Shown here one piece after another: positions 8,001-9,758 of a DNA stretch of 9,758 nt (the first letter of the stretch is position 1; each line of letters begins with the position of its first letter). Source of the DNA: Mariaggregatimicrobium sp964498785. Its GTDB lineage: Bacteria; Zhuqueibacterota; Zhuqueibacteria; Thermofontimicrobiales; Thiofontviventaceae. The position numbers and the translations under genes are program-made. The stretch spans positions 1 through 9,758 of the forward strand of contig CAZCJL010000186.1 in the NCBI GenBank assembly GCA_964498785.1. The letters run 5' to 3'. A model generated the notes under the pieces. That model saw only the letters and a list, made by a program, of their open reading frames with translations, was not told the origin of the DNA and made no database searches.

Positions 8001-8184
8001 TTTGGAGACAGCGATGTCGCTGCTCGATCCTGAACTGAAAAGTCTGTCCATTCAACAGCGACAGAAAATGCTCGAGTTGATTGCTCGAATAAATCCGCAT
8101 GTTTATATTCAGGAGCAAAAAATAGCGTTTGATGAAAATGAACCAATTGCAATTCCGTTGAAAGAATATTTGAATCATGAATAA
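5041..8184 (+). CDS. Secreted GH2-family glycoside hydrolase, probable beta-galactosidase type
   Basis: A 1047-residue GH2 enzyme expected to release terminal sugars (beta-galactose or another beta-glycoside) from oligosaccharides outside the cytoplasm. A Sec signal (hydrophobic run about residues 15-30, ending VYGGQ) precedes a jelly-roll sugar-binding domain (about 45-215), an Ig-like beta-sandwich (about 216-335) and the TIM barrel (about 336-615). The barrel carries GTNRHQEYPWLGD (357-369), the acid/base E456 in WSMGNE and the likely nucleophile E533 in GTEEWQ, by analogy with the TEEY site of beta-glucuronidase. Their spacing of 77 residues is normal for GH2. AWLYEDHG (557-564) matches the barrel strand-8 WNFAD position. 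Ig-like domains follow (about 620-800), then about 240 mostly helical, charged residues of unknown role. ATG 5041 has no Shine-Dalgarno; ATG 5059, seven codons' worth into the frame after a T8 tract, is an alternative and keeps the signal peptide. The gene overlaps the next by 8 bp. Confidence 0.9.
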   Translation: MKRIFFMNKITFSTMSSILIILFICLSVYGGQDNYKPSDVRIIKTINRDWTFNYFPSGIENLSPKEIDFEDSGWTAIALPHTWMTYETTGDLHPYIKNASERDDPYWWNGCGWYRKRFSLSNQLKSNKIFLEFDGVQKYCKVYINGVLLGDHKGGYTSFYFDLTPHVKFDTENVLCVQVSSRRDDTFGGIPPMTAGNFNVYGGIYRDVRLVVKDRLYIPYQGSHKHEGGTFITTPDVDSARGVVNVKTFVRNDSPQPKKCVLKTIIVDSAMNVVTILHSTAQIKPNTMHEFNQTSKPIAHPKLWSPESPYMYRVYSEVLDDEKIVDCYSSPLGFRWFRWDYEENRLYVNGEKIHIHGTNRHQEYPWLGDAIPKWITEMDMRDIRYNLNHNFMRTAHYPHDSYVYDLTDQYGIITAEEAPNIKHIDFSDEVQEQNVREMIRRDRNHPSIFFWSMGNETSDAADSKWAWEEDTTRIIHQRKAEEYGDYVTHDHTNLDMENLLRVTVRGWYNRDVKDLQPQNSEENPKSGQHAGTEEWQHKMARVQDASIRGRIDKNIVAWLYEDHGCDREYKDAPLKHINYKGWVDNYRIPKYMYYLWQANYAREPMVFIHPHFWRKQYLGQKKNIQVDSNCDEVELFVNGVSRGTMNPSPENFFTVEFKDVPIENGTIRAVARKGDQEIQQSIHMAGEPAKIILSTEQHTITADRAGISIVKAEVVDSQGVTVLGFTKPLHWAVEGPGKLVGSSVYETDINKNLATEGSGYIDTPVCNVIRSTNKPGQIKVLVGSPGLEPGEVVIKTVSLNYDENALISELRLDDGNRLAVMRDSSFVEVVEYVEEIKHIKENHNIDGDYRKGIKDFINQQNAEINPKTIEYRMLIDRMTGYLKKMNGDLIADDYNFIVRSYNDARMLNRVIDAKNFHPDYRDALKSYYATEIILKSRTVDVQKEKALIESIPRTIKIIQMKRPQNKKQSPKVNYLNTQHFYLIIARDLETAMSLLDPELKSLSIQQRQKMLELIARINPHVYIQEQKIAFDENEPIAIPLKEYLNHE

Positions 8185-9184
8185 ATCGATACCTTTCCTG
8201 GTGTTAATATTCTTCTTCGGTTTTTATTGTGGCCGGAAAAATGAGAGCGCCTCTGATTCAATGACCGAAATGAATGAAGTCGCCGCATTCGCCGGTGAAG
8301 TGGATCAGCCCGACTCCACGAATGACAAGGCGATCATTGTCCCGGAGATAACTTATGCCGACATTCCATACGGACCGCATCCACGAAATGTGCTGGATTT
8401 CTGGAAGGCAGAGTCCCGGCAACCGACGCCTGTTGTTGTATTCATCCATGGTGGTGGTTTCAAGCGCGGTGATAAAAGACTTGTTTTGAAAAAAGGGAGA
8501 GTGCGCGACATCGTTCAATGCCTTAATCACGGCATTTCGTTCGCGTCAATCAATTATCGGTTTCGCCAGACGACACGACTTGACAGCATCCTTTATGATT
8601 GCGCCCGGGCGATACAATTGCTGCGCTATAAATCAGGTGAATGGAATATCGATAAGTCGAAAATTGCAGCGTACGGAAATTCAGCCGGCGGCGGGATCGC
8701 TCTTTGGCTGGGTGTTTACGATGATCTCACCGACCCGGAAAATAGCGATCCTGTCCTTTGTGAATCCAGCCGAATATCGGCAGTGGGACATATAAAATCG
8801 CAGGCAACGTACGATTTCGATAAATGGGACGGGATTCTGGCATTAGCTGAAAACTGGCACGCATCGTATCAAATGACTCATGATCTGGAACTCTATAAAA
8901 TATCATCACAGTCCCAATATCATGATGATGATATTATCCAATTGCGTCGTCTTGCGGACATACCGGCGTATATAGATTCCGGCGATCCACCCATTTTTAT
9001 CAGTAATAGGAAAAATCCTCAAAATTTGAGCTCTTTGGGAGATATCCTCCATCATCCCAACCATGCCATATTTCTCAAAAAAAAATGCGATGCAGTCGGC
9101 ATCCCTTCTGTACTTATTTTACGGAATACCCCGGATGAAGAAAAAATGTCAGCCATTGATTTTTTTATCGATGTGTTTGAATAA
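8177..9184 (+). CDS. Exported alpha/beta-hydrolase, esterase-like, lacking an obvious catalytic His
   Basis: A 335-residue alpha/beta-hydrolase of the HSL/acetyl-esterase type. The hydrophobic start MNKSIPFLVLIFFFGFYC is a signal peptide. Cys18 may be lipidated, but Tyr at -1 is a poor lipobox. A low-complexity acidic linker follows (about 21-55). The oxyanion motif is H91-G-G-G-F and the nucleophile elbow is G167-N-S169-A-G-G. D289 in DILHHPNHAIFLKKKCDAVGIP fits the usual catalytic Asp position. The C-terminal GxGH segment expected about 30 residues later reads RNTPDEE (316-322), with no His, so activity is doubtful. By context it would deacylate the polysaccharide or its fragments. The start overlaps the GH2 stop by 8 bp (8177-8184), suggesting coupled translation, and its own end overlaps the following short ORF by 14 bp. 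It could also be a non-catalytic binding relative. Confidence 0.82.
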   Translation: MNKSIPFLVLIFFFGFYCGRKNESASDSMTEMNEVAAFAGEVDQPDSTNDKAIIVPEITYADIPYGPHPRNVLDFWKAESRQPTPVVVFIHGGGFKRGDKRLVLKKGRVRDIVQCLNHGISFASINYRFRQTTRLDSILYDCARAIQLLRYKSGEWNIDKSKIAAYGNSAGGGIALWLGVYDDLTDPENSDPVLCESSRISAVGHIKSQATYDFDKWDGILALAENWHASYQMTHDLELYKISSQSQYHDDDIIQLRRLADIPAYIDSGDPPIFISNRKNPQNLSSLGDILHHPNHAIFLKKKCDAVGIPSVLILRNTPDEEKMSAIDFFIDVFE

Positions 9185-9473
9185 TCTGATTGTATTTTTT
9201 CTGTGTTCAGCAATCGTGTATGGCGTGTCTTTGGCGCAATTCATTCCATTGGATCGCCAGCCCGGAATTTGCGTTATTTCTCAAACAGACGGACATGCAA
9301 TTCACAGTTATTTCGATACTTGCCCTGAAAGCCCGGATGGTAAAAAAATCGAAACCATCTATCGGAAGAAGCCCATGCCGGCAGGACCACACCAGAAAAC
9401 TGTGAATGCAAATGAGATTATCCGTCCGGTCTGTATTTATATCGGCTGCGCACTCCAAAATTCGATGTCGTAA
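9171..9473 (+). pseudogene. Shortened exported beta-propeller protein (probable remnant)
   Basis: A 100-residue frame starting at ATG 9171, overlapping the esterase end by 14 bp. Residues 1-23 form a clear signal peptide (LIVFFLCSAIVYGVSLAQ). The mature part opens with FIPLDRQPGICVISQTDGHA and then YFDTCPESPDGKKI, a blade-type SPDG motif of the sort found at the start of oligogalacturonate-lyase-like and TolB/PD40 propellers. Such proteins run to about 400 residues, but here the similarity fades after the motif and a stop comes 49 codons later. The tail (KPMPAGPHQKTVNANEIIRPVCIY) is not recognisable, and neither other frame continues the fold. I read it as a gene that lost most of its body by deletion. 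A short real secreted protein is the alternative. The same frame is open upstream to 9063, but that part lies inside the esterase. Confidence 0.45.
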
Positions 9474-9564
9474 ACAAAATGCTGTTGTTGCGATGATTCA
9501 AAATTGATTTCTAAAGCATACAACAAAAATTATCCCGCCCTTTCAGGTCAGAGAAAAACAACTT

Positions 9565-9587
9565 GTGCCGTCGATTTTCGGCGGCAC
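9565..9587. repeat. GC-rich hairpin after the last ORF
   Basis: GTGCCGTCG and CGGCGGCAC pair over nine positions (one T-G pair) across ATTTT. No T-run follows on either strand, so it is not a standard terminator. It may still stabilise the 3' end of the GH2 operon transcript. Positions 9474-9564 before it show nothing I can name. Confidence 0.5.
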
Positions 9588-9593
9588 GCATTG

Positions 9594-9612
9594 TATGACG
9601 CTTTGCGTCATA
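9594..9612. repeat. Perfect 8-bp hairpin
   Basis: TATGACGC and GCGTCATA pair perfectly across a TTT loop, seven bases after the preceding GC-rich hairpin. The tail AAATAAAT is A-rich rather than T-rich, so termination would not be efficient on the + strand. Two close hairpins at the end of a gene set resemble an extragenic palindromic repeat pair. Confidence 0.5.
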
Positions 9613-9626
9613 AAATAAATATCTGC

Positions 9627-9691
9627 CACTGATCCACACAGATTAATCACGGATTAAAAAGAATCTGTGTGTATCAGTGTAAATCCGTGGC
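9627..9691. repeat. Compound inverted repeat built of CAC-N-GATT units
   Basis: The 18-base arm 9627-9644 (CACTGATCCACACAGATT) is matched, inverted, by 9662-9679 in 17 of 18 positions. Between them CACGGATT (9648-9655) is inverted as AATCCGTG (9682-9689) outside the right arm. The element is therefore three forward units (CACTGAT, CACAGATT, CACGGATT) followed by three reverse units. Repeats of this general look are scattered between genes in many environmental bacterial genomes. Another forward unit, CACTGATT, appears at 9708-9715. The last part, 9716-9758, shows nothing definite. Confidence 0.6.
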
Positions 9692-9758
9692 TGAAATTTC
9701 TTTTTATCACTGATTATCATTATGTTTTAGAAACCTTCAAATTGATTAGAGGTTTGAG

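Noticed and set aside
9063..9170. Upstream extension of the propeller frame to an earlier ATG
   Set aside because: The added 36 residues lie within the esterase coding region and would place the clear signal peptide in mid-protein. ATG 9171 fits better.
9627..9758. CRISPR-like array in the short repeats near the right end
   Set aside because: The units are about eight bases, arranged in inverted order and without spacers of uniform length, so this is a compound palindrome and not a direct-repeat array.

Overview
The window looks like part of a sulfated-polysaccharide catabolic locus from a free-living, probably aquatic or sediment, Gram-negative bacterium. All genes I can support lie on the + strand. 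Three type I (formylglycine) sulfatases of different subfamilies are followed by a secreted GH2 glycosidase, an alpha/beta-hydrolase esterase-like protein and a shortened, probably decayed, beta-propeller gene. Moderate GC, Shine-Dalgarno sites (AAGAGG, GGAG), short gene overlaps, twin-arginine leaders and absence of any SusC/SusD pair point away from a typical Bacteroidota PUL and towards a relative in the wider FCB/PVC assemblage. The phylum cannot be fixed from this sequence.

Layout: positions 1-156 hold an upstream open frame of 46 codons with no start in the window, possibly a gene tail. Positions 157-4583 are a tight three-sulfatase operon: an SGSH/S1_8-like sulfatase, an S1_16-like sulfatase 39 bp later, then an arylsulfatase K (2-O-sulfouronate sulfatase)-like protein that overlaps it by ATGA. 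Positions 4584-5040 are noncoding but rich in structure: a 9-bp perfect hairpin, a 131-bp MITE-like element with 16-bp perfect terminal inverted repeats, and a terminator-like hairpin just before the next gene. Positions 5041-9473 are a second overlapping set: GH2 enzyme, esterase-like protein, and the shortened propeller ORF. Positions 9474-9758 contain no gene but three separate inverted-repeat structures.

Inferred joint function: the sulfatases carry three different predicted specificities, one of them a uronate 2-O-sulfate by strong resemblance to ARSK. Together with the GH2 exo-glycosidase they would trim a sulfated polysaccharide containing uronic acid (ulvan-like, GAG-like or another marine glycan) outside the cytoplasm. 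The esterase-like protein might have removed acyl groups and the propeller ORF resembles oligouronide-lyase-type propellers, but both show signs of damage or divergence. No sulfatase-maturation enzyme (FGE or anSME), transporter or regulator is in the window.

Points most worth a second look: Glu replacing the usual His/Asn in the metal-binding D-H/N-G motif of the first sulfatase; the ARSK homology of the third; the missing catalytic His in the esterase; the long helical C-terminal extension of the GH2 enzyme; the MITE-like element between the two operons; the shortened propeller gene; and a six-unit inverted repeat near the right end.
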